A stretch of DNA of 57,454 nt. It comes from Phycisphaerales bacterium (lineage in GTDB: Bacteria; Planctomycetota; Phycisphaerae; Phycisphaerales; SM1A02). Location of the stretch: NCBI GenBank assembly GCA_009691705.1, contig SIAR01000013.1, positions 1-57,454 on the forward strand. Reading direction: 5' to 3'. A program made the position numbers and the translations under genes. Below the pieces are notes generated by a model. The model did not search any database, was not told the DNA's origin, and worked only from the letters and a program-made list of their open reading frames with translations. Positions 41,771 to 50,145 of this stretch are shown one piece after another (position 1 is the first letter of the stretch; each line of letters starts with the position of its first letter).

Positions 41771-41824
41771 GTTACGCTGTTGCGTCGGAGAGAGTGCTCG
41801 CTAGCGTAACGAGGGCGAGCACTC
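41771..41824 (-). promoter_or_regulatory. candidate H-type pseudoknot in the leader of the tiny gene
   Basis: Read on the minus strand: GAGTGCTCGC (41824-41815), 4 nt, GTTACGCT (41810-41803), 1 nt, GCGAGCACTC (41801-41792), 13 nt, AGCGTAAC (41778-41771). The first and third parts pair perfectly (10 bp), as do the second and fourth (8 bp). The order is that of an H-type pseudoknot. Loop lengths of 4, 1 and 13 nt are workable. The last paired base is one nucleotide before AAAGGA. As DNA the same arms are overlapping dyads and could instead be a protein site in the dapB divergent promoter region. Confidence 0.55.
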
Positions 41825-41861
41825 AGGAACAATCAACACTGTTATCGACTGTTCGTGATCG

Positions 41862-41907
41862 GGACTTGACACCATGATTCCACAATCACCCCCTATCTGT
41901 CAAGTCC
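41862..41907. promoter_or_regulatory. dyad around the dapB start
   Basis: GGACTTGACA (41862-41871) and TGTCAAGTCC (41898-41907) are perfect 10-bp arms with a 26-nt spacer that contains the dapB ATG. Each arm contains TTGACA on one strand, a -35 consensus, so the arms may be promoter parts for both directions or an operator. Folded as RNA it would place the start codon in a loop. Confidence 0.4.
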
Positions 41908-42611
41908 ACCCACTAAAAATTTGTCTCTTCGGGTCATCTGGACGAATGGGACAGCGCATCGAAGAGGCGTCGAAGCAATCAAATGAGAATGCGACGATCA
42001 CACTTCGACCCACGCGCGATGAGCATGCGATCGATGCATCACAACCCTTCAATGTGATTGTCGATTTCTCATCCGAAGGTGGGACAAAGTCAGCTGCAGC
42101 ACTCGCGATCGCGTCCAAATGTGCGCTACTTGTTGGCACGACAGGGCTCAGCGCAGCCACACACGCCATCCTGAAGAGCGCATCAATGAATGTCGCGGTG
42201 TTGAAGGCCCCCAACACGTCGATTGGCATCATTGTGATGCGTGCGCTCATCGCCGATGCAGCCCGAATGCTCGGAAGCGACTTCAAGATATCAATCACCG
42301 AGGTTCATCACACAAAAAAACTCGATCGCCCCTCTGGCACAGCACTTGCGCTCGCCGATGCCGTTGCGCGCGGGCGCGGTGAACCACCCGATCAATCACA
42401 GATTCATTCGATTCGCACCGGCGATGTGGTGGGTGATCACGATGTCGTCTTCACCAGCGAAAACGAAGTCGTCACACTGCGCCACCATGCCAAAAACCGC
42501 GATCTTTTCGCCGTAGGAGCCATTCGTCTGGCTCATTGGATCGCCAGACAGCCGGTCGGCATGTATGGTCTGGACGATTTGTTCAACGACCGCAAGGAAG
42601 CAGCGAAGTGA
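41874..42611 (+). CDS. dapB: 4-hydroxy-tetrahydrodipicolinate reductase
   Basis: This 245-residue enzyme of the lysine and diaminopimelate pathway reduces the dipicolinate precursor with NAD(P)H. The nucleotide-binding start KICLFGSSGRMGQRI is at about 15-29, FSSEGGTKSA near 65, GTTGLS near 90, and the active-site motif HHTKKLDRPSGTAL near 145. GHDVVFTSENEVVTLRHHA-type sequence completes the family pattern. The stop overlaps the GTG of the second M16 gene (GTGA). The promoter region is shared with the Lys/Ala peptide gene on the other strand. Confidence 0.94.
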   Translation: MIPQSPPICQVHPLKICLFGSSGRMGQRIEEASKQSNENATITLRPTRDEHAIDASQPFNVIVDFSSEGGTKSAAALAIASKCALLVGTTGLSAATHAILKSASMNVAVLKAPNTSIGIIVMRALIADAARMLGSDFKISITEVHHTKKLDRPSGTALALADAVARGRGEPPDQSQIHSIRTGDVVGDHDVVFTSENEVVTLRHHAKNRDLFAVGAIRLAHWIARQPVGMYGLDDLFNDRKEAAK

Positions 42612-43855
42612 CGAGACAATCAACGAGCGTATTTTCGGTGGCCGGCGGAATGCAGGTTGCGGTTGAGCCAATCGCGGGGGCTACAACCACGTCAATCGTT
42701 TGGCAGGTGCCGGTTGGTACGGCGGGCGATCCCATTGATGGGCTTGGTTGCGGCGAGTCGGCGGTGCTTGCAGAGGTCATTTCTCGGGGCGCTGGCAATC
42801 TTTCTAGTCGCGAATTCAGCGATTCAATGGATCGCCTCGGAGTGCAACGGTCGACCTCGAGCGCCACCTATTCGATCACCCTGACCGCCGTCTGCCTCGC
42901 CGAAGCGCTTGATGGACTGCTCGAACTGCTATCACTGGTTGTTCTTCGTCCCCGCATCGAGCAGGATGCCCTCGATGCGAGTCGCGACCTAGCGTTGCAG
43001 TCGTTGGGATCGTTGCAGGATGATCCACAGCACTTCGCGAGTATCAAGATCGGCGAGATCGCGCTGCCAGCACCCTTCAATCGACATGGCTTTGGAACAG
43101 AAGCGGGGCTCGCCGCGCTGACAACCGAGAGCCTGCACGCAACCTGGAAGCGTCGCTGCCGTCCAGGTGGCAGCATCCTCGGTATTGCCGGCGCGGTTGA
43201 TGAGAATCACGTGCGCGCACTCCTCGAGAAACTGCTCGCGCAGTGGAGTGGTGCCGCAACCGAACCAGCTGTGACAGCCGCCGCAATTGGCGGAACAGTT
43301 CATGAACAACAATCTTCAGCGCAATCCCACATCTGCATCGCGCTGCCAGCACCGAGGCAGGCCGATCCAGAGAGTCTTGCTCACCGCCTGATGGTGCGAG
43401 TTTTGGGCGGCGGCGGTATGTCCAACCGACTCTTTTGTGAGGTTCGCGAGAAGCGCGGGCTTTGCTATTCGGTCGGAGCCAACTATGCCTGTGGGCGTGA
43501 CCGAGGGTTGCTCTCGATCTACGCGGGAAGTACGCCAGAAAGGGCAGCTGAGACGCTCGCATGCATCCGCAGCGAGTTACTCAGGATGGCAAACGGAATC
43601 TCAAACGAAGAATTCAAACGCGCCGTCATCGGACTCAAGAGTGGCATCGTCATGAATGGCGAAAGCACATCGGCGCGAGCAGCGGCGCTTGTTGGAGATC
43701 TGTTTCGCATCGGCAGAGTGCGATCCCTACAAGAGATCGTGCAAGAGGTCGAAGCACTGACGCTTGCCCAAGTGAACGACCACGCATCAAGAGTTTTGAC
43801 ACAACCCCACCTCGACAACGCGTCACTCGTGGTCGTGGGTCCATCGGCGCTCTGA
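42608..43855 (+). CDS. M16 peptidase homologue without the zinc motif
   Basis: From the GTG at 42608, which overlaps the dapB stop, this gives 415 residues of the M16 fold. The position of the zinc motif reads GCGESAVLAEVISRGAG, with no HxxEH, so it cannot bind zinc in the usual way. The C-terminal substrate-binding part is kept: LFCEVREKRGLCYSVGANY carries the conserved Arg and Tyr. This is the pattern of the inactive subunit of two-subunit M16 peptidases. The active homologue at 32073-33305 keeps HFLEH but lacks the R/Y part, so the two may form a heterodimer although encoded 9 kb apart. Confidence 0.9.
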   Translation: MTRQSTSVFSVAGGMQVAVEPIAGATTTSIVWQVPVGTAGDPIDGLGCGESAVLAEVISRGAGNLSSREFSDSMDRLGVQRSTSSATYSITLTAVCLAEALDGLLELLSLVVLRPRIEQDALDASRDLALQSLGSLQDDPQHFASIKIGEIALPAPFNRHGFGTEAGLAALTTESLHATWKRRCRPGGSILGIAGAVDENHVRALLEKLLAQWSGAATEPAVTAAAIGGTVHEQQSSAQSHICIALPAPRQADPESLAHRLMVRVLGGGGMSNRLFCEVREKRGLCYSVGANYACGRDRGLLSIYAGSTPERAAETLACIRSELLRMANGISNEEFKRAVIGLKSGIVMNGESTSARAAALVGDLFRIGRVRSLQEIVQEVEALTLAQVNDHASRVLTQPHLDNASLVVVGPSAL

Positions 43856-43876
43856 GGGTCGTCGCCATCCCCTTCG

Positions 43877-43889
43877 TATACTCGCACCC
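43877..43889 (+). promoter_or_regulatory. putative -10 for the 82-residue protein gene
   Basis: TATACT at 43877-43882 lies 7 nt before the ATG at 43890. It is the best match to TATAAT in the window-wide set. No Shine-Dalgarno is present. Confidence 0.45.
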
Positions 43890-44138
43890 ATGCTTGAATT
43901 CGCTGCATTGAAGGCCGGAACTCGGGTGCGCGTGACGCAACAGATGCCAACACCCACCGGCGCGTGGACAACGACCGTTGAGGGAGTTGTTCAGCGGTGG
44001 AGACAAGCCACTACCGGATCATGGTTCGCGCACAGCAAAGACGATCGACTCTGGCTCGATCGTCTCGAAGTGCAGCTTGATGATGGCGAAATCACACTGT
44101 TGAACCTCGACCAGTATTCGCTCGTCGAATCGGTCTGA
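43890..44138 (+). CDS. small conserved-looking hypothetical protein
   Basis: This 82-residue soluble protein has an all-beta look: LKAGTRVRVTQQMPTP, a TTTVEGVVQRWRQ strand pair, then WFAHSKDDRLWLDRLEVQL and DDGEITLLNLDQYSLVE. The pattern suits a small barrel such as an SH3- or Tudor-like fold. I do not recognise a family. It follows the M16 homologue by 34 bp but has its own -10-like hexamer. Confidence 0.65.
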   Translation: MLEFAALKAGTRVRVTQQMPTPTGAWTTTVEGVVQRWRQATTGSWFAHSKDDRLWLDRLEVQLDDGEITLLNLDQYSLVESV

Positions 44139-44169
44139 GTAAGTTGGCGCGGCGCCCGCACCGCAAAAA

Positions 44170-45060
44170 CTATTTCGGCGTCGTCGCAGATCGTTGTGGC
44201 GCAGCAGCTGGACGCCCACGCGCATCCTTGTCATTGGGAGCATTGGGTGTTCCAGGGACGGGCGGCATAGTTGGCGACGATCCCCGCACGAACGGTGGTG
44301 GCTGCAATGGCGCTGGCAGCGGCACGTGCTTCCAAGGTTGTGTCGCGATTGTGAAGTCCTTGGTAGTTGTGCCACGACGAATCGTCAACACGATTGACTC
44401 CCCAGCAGTCATCCCCGCCAACCGCTGGCGAATGTCGGCGGGTGAAGCGGGCGACTTTCCATCGATCGCCGTTACGAGATCGAAGTCTTCAACTCCTGCC
44501 ACGTATCCAGGGCTATTTTCGAGAACAGCAACGACAATCGCGCATTTCGACGCATCGCCAGGGAGGTGCTTTGCGAGCGCCTTTCCAGGCGTTTCGAAGC
44601 GCACGCCGATCATGACTGGTGGATGTTCGGTCGGTTGCGGAATAGCGATCGTCTGCAGCACAACGCCAGCACTGCTGATGATCTCGATGGCGCTCTCGGT
44701 TCGTCGCAAGTGTTCCTTTGCGACCCGTTGCCCATCGATCGAGACACGAACCTCTTCGCCGACAAACTCAACATCAATCCGCGGGTTGCGAACTGGTGTA
44801 GGTGGCACCGGATCGACCGGCGCAGGTTCAACCAGTGCGACGGCCTCAGCGGCCGCCACTGGTTCGACAGACACAGCGGGATCCACCGGTTCTACAGGCT
44901 CAACCGCCGCGACAACCTCAGCGACCTCAACAGGAGGCACATCCATCCCAGCGGCACCGACTTCTCCAACCCCTGGGCTCTGATCCGACGCACATCCAAC
45001 CACTATTACCGAAATGGTTGCCGTGATGAGTGCGACGATGAACGTGATGCGTGGCATCAC
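44170..45060 (-). CDS. PDZ-domain lipoprotein
   Basis: The 296 residues begin with a signal peptide ending in the lipobox VVGC. A low-complexity Val/Glu/Pro/Ala linker of about 80 residues follows, then a PDZ domain at about 145-245 (GVRFETPGKAL, VLENSPGYVAGVEDFDLVTA, IDGKSP, GESIVLTIRRG). A Pro-rich tail ends the protein. PDZ domains bind C-termini or tails of other proteins; here no protease domain is attached, so it may be an adaptor at the outer membrane or in the periplasm. It lies antisense to chance readings on the plus strand, which I reject. Confidence 0.82.
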   Translation of the reverse strand: MMPRITFIVALITATISVIVVGCASDQSPGVGEVGAAGMDVPPVEVAEVVAAVEPVEPVDPAVSVEPVAAAEAVALVEPAPVDPVPPTPVRNPRIDVEFVGEEVRVSIDGQRVAKEHLRRTESAIEIISSAGVVLQTIAIPQPTEHPPVMIGVRFETPGKALAKHLPGDASKCAIVVAVLENSPGYVAGVEDFDLVTAIDGKSPASPADIRQRLAGMTAGESIVLTIRRGTTTKDFTIATQPWKHVPLPAPLQPPPFVRGSSPTMPPVPGTPNAPNDKDARGRPAAAPQRSATTPK

Positions 45061-45087
45061 GCAAGCCTACCCGTACCATTGCGGACA

Positions 45088-45606
45088 ATGTGTATCTGGC
45101 GGTACTCTCTCGTCGCGATCGCTTTGGCGTGTTCAAGTTGTGCGCCAACGATTTCAACACTGCTCGATGGTGGGGTGGTTTACCCATATGGGCCCAATAC
45201 CTTCAACATTCATCCGTTGAGTCGTCTGGCTGGACCATCCACAAGCCAAGTGACAACCGCGTGGCTCTGCATCGAGTTCACCGACACCGATGGCCAAACG
45301 ACTCGCGCAACTGGCACGCTCTGGGCGCGCATAAAGATTGCTGGTCGTCCAGATGTCGAGCAGTCATTTGACCTCAATAATCTGAGCGTGAACAATGATC
45401 TGTGGGATCGTCCCACCCGCATGTACCAACTTCGCTTTCAGATCGATCCGCCGCTGGTTGATACGCAGCGAGCCGCGGTGAGCGCGGATGTGCGCTGGAC
45501 CCCTGTCAACGCGGGGTCGGTGCAGCGGCAGGGAGTGTTGCGGGTGCCTGAACATCACGCGCAGGGAGCGTCAGCGCCTTGTACTTCTGATCGTATTTCG
45601 CTTTGA
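45088..45606 (+). CDS. hypothetical lipoprotein
   Basis: From the ATG at 45088 this gives 172 residues with a signal peptide and lipobox CSSC (MCIWRYSLVAIALACSSCAP). The rest is beta-rich (VTTAWLCIEFTDTDGQTTRATGTLWARI, shown here as strand pairs TAWLCIEF and TGTLWARI). The last ~35 residues overlap the convergent amidohydrolase gene by 101 bp. TACCAT lies 8 nt before the ATG. An upstream extension to 44566 is antisense to the PDZ lipoprotein and is not used. Family unknown. Confidence 0.65.
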   Translation: MCIWRYSLVAIALACSSCAPTISTLLDGGVVYPYGPNTFNIHPLSRLAGPSTSQVTTAWLCIEFTDTDGQTTRATGTLWARIKIAGRPDVEQSFDLNNLSVNNDLWDRPTRMYQLRFQIDPPLVDTQRAAVSADVRWTPVNAGSVQRQGVLRVPEHHAQGASAPCTSDRISL

Positions 45607-46876
45607 GATCGCTCTGGTGGCTGCGCAATTCGAGCGCGCGTCCATCAATCCACGCCCGTTGCACATGGGTCGTGACCTCAAGTGGATCACCATCGAGCAG
45701 TAGCAACGTGCCACTACTCCCAACAGCAATCGTGCCATAACGCGCGCCGACCCCGGCGAGTTGCGCAGGGACGCGCGTGATGGCAGCAAGCGCCTCTTCG
45801 CGCGGCAATCCAAACGCGGCAGCCATCGCCGCATGGTGCACAAGATTGCGATCATTCGAGGGTTCATCGCCAGTGGCGATCGCCACCACGATTCCCTTAG
45901 ATGCCAAACGCGACGGAAGCGTGTACGCACTGTCGTAAGCGTCGTGATCGAAGCGCGGTAGTCGCAAGACTCCTTGCACGATGACTGGAACATTGTGCGC
46001 GAGCAGTAGGTCGGCCACGACTGGCGCTCCATCTCCGCCCACGATGATTGGCTTCATGCCGCGCGCGGTCGACCAGAGCACAGCAGACTCAATCTGGCCA
46101 CTGCTCGCCGCCTCGATGAACACAGGTCGCGTGCCATCAAGCACGTCGGCTAGTCGCTCAAAGCGCAGGTCGAGCGGCAACGATTTGTCTGCACTGCGCG
46201 CCCGCACATAGGCCTGCGCAGAATCAAAAAAGTCATCGAAAGCGCGCAGTGTGGAGCGTCGCTGCTTCTCTTGCTCTTCAGCGCTCTTGCTGGTGAACCA
46301 GCGTGGCGCGGGCTCTGTCGCGGGCCAGCGAAGCACTGTGCCAGCATCCTGAACAACCGCGAGTTCTTCGGTCGTCCATCCATCGAGTTGAATCAAGCTC
46401 GCTTCACCGCTGACGTTGCCACCCTGCGGCATGACGAGCGCCAATAGCACGCCACCCATGCGAGCCACCGGCAGCAGGTTGCTGTCTGGATTCACTGCGA
46501 GCCACGCAGAAGCCTCAGGATGAAACGTGCCGAACTCTGCGCGATCATCGGTCGCGCGCACCTGCAGAGTCTCGACGAGTCCAAGCGTCGTCGCAGGAGA
46601 GATGAATCCAGGCGTGACGTGCATACCAGTCGCATCGATGCGCAGGGCATTGGATGGCAGCTCTCCTCCCTGCGCGTTGCGCGGTGTTCCGCTGCCGACG
46701 GCAACAATCGTTGCGTGGTCGATGATCACGTATCCATCGAGCAAGGGTGGAGCGCCAGCAACGGCAGTGTGAATGATCGCGTGTTCGATGACGAGCGGAA
46801 CGCTTTGTGGAATGGCCGGCACGAGTGTGCTTTGCGCTATGACCGAAGTGACAAGAGTGGCGATGAAAGAACTCAT
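45506..46876 (-). CDS. secreted amidohydrolase-superfamily protein
   Basis: This 456-residue protein has a signal peptide and the composite-barrel start of amidohydrolases (HAIIHTAVAGAPPLLDGYVIIDHATIVAVG, here a strand plus turn; TGMHVTPGFISP). It also has the typical C-terminal PAQLAGVGARYGTIAVGSSGTLLLLDGDPLE. The first metal motif reads PGFISPATTLG instead of D-x-H-x-H, so the metal site looks incomplete and activity is doubtful. The ATG overlaps the stop of the 1061-residue amidohydrolase, so the two are coupled and may work as a pair. Confidence 0.82.
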   Translation of the reverse strand: MSSFIATLVTSVIAQSTLVPAIPQSVPLVIEHAIIHTAVAGAPPLLDGYVIIDHATIVAVGSGTPRNAQGGELPSNALRIDATGMHVTPGFISPATTLGLVETLQVRATDDRAEFGTFHPEASAWLAVNPDSNLLPVARMGGVLLALVMPQGGNVSGEASLIQLDGWTTEELAVVQDAGTVLRWPATEPAPRWFTSKSAEEQEKQRRSTLRAFDDFFDSAQAYVRARSADKSLPLDLRFERLADVLDGTRPVFIEAASSGQIESAVLWSTARGMKPIIVGGDGAPVVADLLLAHNVPVIVQGVLRLPRFDHDAYDSAYTLPSRLASKGIVVAIATGDEPSNDRNLVHHAAMAAAFGLPREEALAAITRVPAQLAGVGARYGTIAVGSSGTLLLLDGDPLEVTTHVQRAWIDGRALELRSHQSDLKAKYDQKYKALTLPARDVQAPATLPAAAPTPR

Positions 46877-49800
46877 TGTGACACCTCATCGCAGCCACAC
46901 ACACCAGCGCGATCTAGTGATCGCAAATCGAGTCCGCGCCTCCAGAGGTCGAGGTAGTAGTCGTCGCGCATATTCATCATTCGCGCCCGCAGGCGGGTCG
47001 CCCCGACTGCTGGCGCAACAGTCACCTCTTTGCTCGTGGGCTTATCCGCATCAGCCGTCTTGCCCATCTGCATAGCCGCGACGATCAACTGCTGTCGAAG
47101 CGCTTCGCGACCTGCGCGTGCGGCAAGATCTTCGCTTCGGTCGAAGCGCTTCGTGCCTTCGACCCAGGTTTGTTCACAGATGCTGAGTGGACTAAGCGGA
47201 TCACCCGACCAGACAACAAGATCGGCATCTTTACCAATCTCGATACTGCCCGTGCGCGCGCCAAGACCGAGTTGTCGTGCCGGATTGATCGTGACAAACT
47301 CAAGCGCACGCGCGGGCGAGAGACCTCCATACTTCACAGCCTTCGCCGCCTCTGTGTTGAGATGCCGCGCGAGTTCGCTCGAATCTGAATTGAATGACAT
47401 CAACACTCCCTGGCCTTGCATCATCGCTCCCGCCCAAGGAATCGCATCCATCACTTCTATCTTGTAAGCCCACCAATCACTGAAACACGATCCACCTGCG
47501 CCGTGTCGTGCGATTGCGTCGGCGACCTTGTATCCCTCGAGGATGTGCTGAAATGTGCCGATTCGAAAACCAAACTCATCTGCGAGACTAATCAGCATCA
47601 CAACTTCGTCTTGGCGATAGGAGTGACAGTGAATAATGCGCGTGCTATCGAGAATCTCAGCGAGCGCCTCAAGTTCGATATCAACACGCGGCGCAGCCTC
47701 GCGTGAGTGTCGGTCGGTGTGCGCGGCATATTCCTTCTGTCCATCGTGGTACTCCCGTGCAGCGCGAAAGCGATCACGTATGAACGCTTCGACCCCCATG
47801 CGCGTCTGCGGATAGCGACCCTTTGGCCGCACCACATTCTCACCGAGCGCGAACTTGATTCCAGGAAGAGCACCAGTGGCGGGCCACTCGGCGAGTGGTG
47901 ATCCCCACTTTATCTTTACAACGCTGTTCTGACCGCCGATCGGATTGGCGCTTCCATGCAACTGATTTGCGCAGGTCAGTCCACCAGCGAGCTCGCGATA
48001 CCAACCAACATCATCAGGATCGATGACATCGCCGATGCGAACCTCGGCGGTGCATGCTTGGGTCCACTCATTGACCGAACCGTCGATCCCAGTGTGGCTG
48101 TGACAGTCGATGAGTCCAGGCGTAAGGTGACGACCAGCGCACTCGATGACGCGACCATCAACTGGCGCAGCGAGATTCGTGCCGATCTGCGTAATCGTTC
48201 CATCACGCACCAGCACATCTGTGCCAGTGCGGATGCCATCGGGTGAACTCGTCCAGACGGTGGCGTTGCGAAAGAGCACATGCTCACGAGTCGGAACTGC
48301 CGCAAGGCCAAAGTCACCGACCGGTTGTGTGAGCACAACAGATGGTCGCACTCGCGTCACATCAGGCTTCTTCTTCGCCTCTTCTGCGGCGGCAGCAGCA
48401 GCGGTCGCGACGAATCGGCAAGTACCACCACCTGGCGAGAGCGCATCCACCGATAGAGCACCCCGATCGATTCGCAGTGCGCAGCGCGTAGGTCCCGTCA
48501 ATCCCAACACTGCACCATCCACGACGAATCCGCCGCGCAGTTCATCGAGAGCGACCGATTCGGCAGCAACAGACCTCGGCGAACCATCGGCGTTGATTAG
48601 TTCGAATTCGATTGCGCTCTTCTTTGGATTGATCACCATGATGCAAGGTTTCTGATCAGATCGCGCGACTGAAAAGCGCCCAGAGAATTGAAACTCGCTC
48701 TCGAGTGGCGCACTGCCGGCTGGCGCGGCGTCATATTCGCGACCGGCGATCCACACCGCTGTGATACGCGAGTCTTTCGCGAAGAGTGGTCCATCAGAAA
48801 CAGTAAGGTTTGCCATGCGACCCACTGCGATTGTGCCCAGAGTGTCGCTCAATCCAAGCAGGGCAGCCGGAGTGGTCGTGAGCGCCGCGAGCAACTGCGA
48901 TTCTGTGAGACCTGCGTCGAGCGCCTCACGAACGCGCTGTGGAAAGTCGCTTCTCTGATCGAGTCGGGCCGTGGTCAACGAAGCTGCGGCGCCGGCGGCG
49001 ATGAGACGACTCAAATTGGATGGCGCCGCCGCCCAGGTGGTGAGTTCGCGCAAGGAGGCACTCTCTGCGAGGCGCGCTGTGGTGAGCTGTGGAGCAACTG
49101 GATAGTCGAGTGGAACAATGATCGGCAACTGCAATGCAACGATTTCGTTCAGATGTCGAAACTCAGTGCCGCTTCCGAGCAGCGACGCTTGCAATCCAAA
49201 CTCGCGGGCGAGCGACCCTCCGCGCAGTGCATCAAGTTCGGTGGCGGCATCAAAGAGCACCCGCTCACGACCTGCGATTGCTGGCGCAAGTGCGTCGAGC
49301 GCAGGAGCGGCGGTGGGCGGATCATTGCCAACGGGATGAACATTCCAAACCGCGACAGACTCAGCGCGCCACTTCGCATCATGAAGTGTCTGGCGCATGA
49401 GAGCAACAGCTCCCATGATTGAGTTGGGATAGACAACGATTCGATCATCATCGTCGTCATCGCGTGGCGCGTTTCGAGCAGAACGACCGAAGGCGAGAAA
49501 CTCTCCAGCACTGCCCGGAAGTTTTTGCATGCCGCTTGGCGCGTCGCCAAGCAATTGAACTGAGCCCCGTCCTCGAAATATTCCCGTGTCTGGATAAGCG
49601 GCGGCGACGGCAAAGCCAAGTTGACGCAACTCGCCGCGCAATTTGCTCGAGATCTCCGGCAGATCTTCAGTTGAAACCTGCGGAGTCACATACGCATTCC
49701 AGTGCGCACCAGCCTGCGTCGAAGCCCGCTGCGATTGTGCGGCAGAATCGAGCAAGAGCGCGGGCTCGATGAATCCAGCCATCACGCGCTTGCCACGTCC

Positions 49801-50058
49801 ACCATGAATGGTCGCACCCGCCGGAATGAGAGTTGTCGCACTTGGACCGACCGCTTCGATCCATCCACCACGCATCAGAATGGTGGCGTCATCGAGTTGC
49901 ACGCCAGGGGAAACCAAGACTGTTGCGTGTTCGATTGCGTCCCAGCGAACGTCCGAAGGAGCGATCCCATTGATGGGCGGCGACTGAGCGACGGCCGCTG
50001 AGCCCCCAACGGCCAGCGCGATCAGCGAGAAGTACGTCTGAACTGTTTGTAAGCGCAC
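46873..50058 (-). CDS. large secreted protein with two amidohydrolase modules
   Basis: The 1061 residues start at a GTG with a signal peptide. The first half (to about 455) has an amidohydrolase-like start (VLVSPGVQLDDATILMRGGWI, truncated here) and end (LGTIAVGRMANLTVSDG) but PGFIEPALLL-type sequence replaces the metal motif. After a beta-rich linker the second module (about 590-1010) has the metal motif IDCHSHTGIDG, a later RIIHCHSYR and GTIE-type end SIEIGKDADLVVWSGDP. So one active and one inactive module seem joined. TACACT lies exactly 6 nt before the GTG. Confidence 0.85.
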   Translation of the reverse strand: MRLQTVQTYFSLIALAVGGSAAVAQSPPINGIAPSDVRWDAIEHATVLVSPGVQLDDATILMRGGWIEAVGPSATTLIPAGATIHGGRGKRVMAGFIEPALLLDSAAQSQRASTQAGAHWNAYVTPQVSTEDLPEISSKLRGELRQLGFAVAAAYPDTGIFRGRGSVQLLGDAPSGMQKLPGSAGEFLAFGRSARNAPRDDDDDDRIVVYPNSIMGAVALMRQTLHDAKWRAESVAVWNVHPVGNDPPTAAPALDALAPAIAGRERVLFDAATELDALRGGSLAREFGLQASLLGSGTEFRHLNEIVALQLPIIVPLDYPVAPQLTTARLAESASLRELTTWAAAPSNLSRLIAAGAAASLTTARLDQRSDFPQRVREALDAGLTESQLLAALTTTPAALLGLSDTLGTIAVGRMANLTVSDGPLFAKDSRITAVWIAGREYDAAPAGSAPLESEFQFSGRFSVARSDQKPCIMVINPKKSAIEFELINADGSPRSVAAESVALDELRGGFVVDGAVLGLTGPTRCALRIDRGALSVDALSPGGGTCRFVATAAAAAAEEAKKKPDVTRVRPSVVLTQPVGDFGLAAVPTREHVLFRNATVWTSSPDGIRTGTDVLVRDGTITQIGTNLAAPVDGRVIECAGRHLTPGLIDCHSHTGIDGSVNEWTQACTAEVRIGDVIDPDDVGWYRELAGGLTCANQLHGSANPIGGQNSVVKIKWGSPLAEWPATGALPGIKFALGENVVRPKGRYPQTRMGVEAFIRDRFRAAREYHDGQKEYAAHTDRHSREAAPRVDIELEALAEILDSTRIIHCHSYRQDEVVMLISLADEFGFRIGTFQHILEGYKVADAIARHGAGGSCFSDWWAYKIEVMDAIPWAGAMMQGQGVLMSFNSDSSELARHLNTEAAKAVKYGGLSPARALEFVTINPARQLGLGARTGSIEIGKDADLVVWSGDPLSPLSICEQTWVEGTKRFDRSEDLAARAGREALRQQLIVAAMQMGKTADADKPTSKEVTVAPAVGATRLRARMMNMRDDYYLDLWRRGLDLRSLDRAGVCGCDEVSQ

Positions 50059-50070
50059 CCCAGAAGTGTA
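50059..50070 (-). promoter_or_regulatory. putative -10 for the amidohydrolase operon
   Basis: TACACT on the minus strand (50065-50070) lies exactly 6 nt before the GTG start. No Shine-Dalgarno is present. Confidence 0.4.
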
Positions 50071-50145
50071 GAAGGATTAGCGTGAATAAATCCAGAGCCA
50101 GTGCTGATTCAGGCCGCGCAAACCAGCCAAAACGGGTTGGTCAAA

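Noticed and set aside
41643-41824. tmRNA (ssrA), suggested by a pseudoknot next to a tiny ORF
   Set aside because: The tag does not end in an ALAA-type sequence and there are no alanine acceptor-stem ends or CCA.
41629-41877. Plus-strand reading of 82 codons over the tiny-peptide region
   Set aside because: Its Ala/Phe-rich part is only the reverse of the Lys/Ala codons and of the hairpin; it overlaps dapB.
44566-45087. Plus-strand reading before the 172-residue lipoprotein
   Set aside because: It is antisense to the PDZ lipoprotein; the signal peptide begins at 45088.
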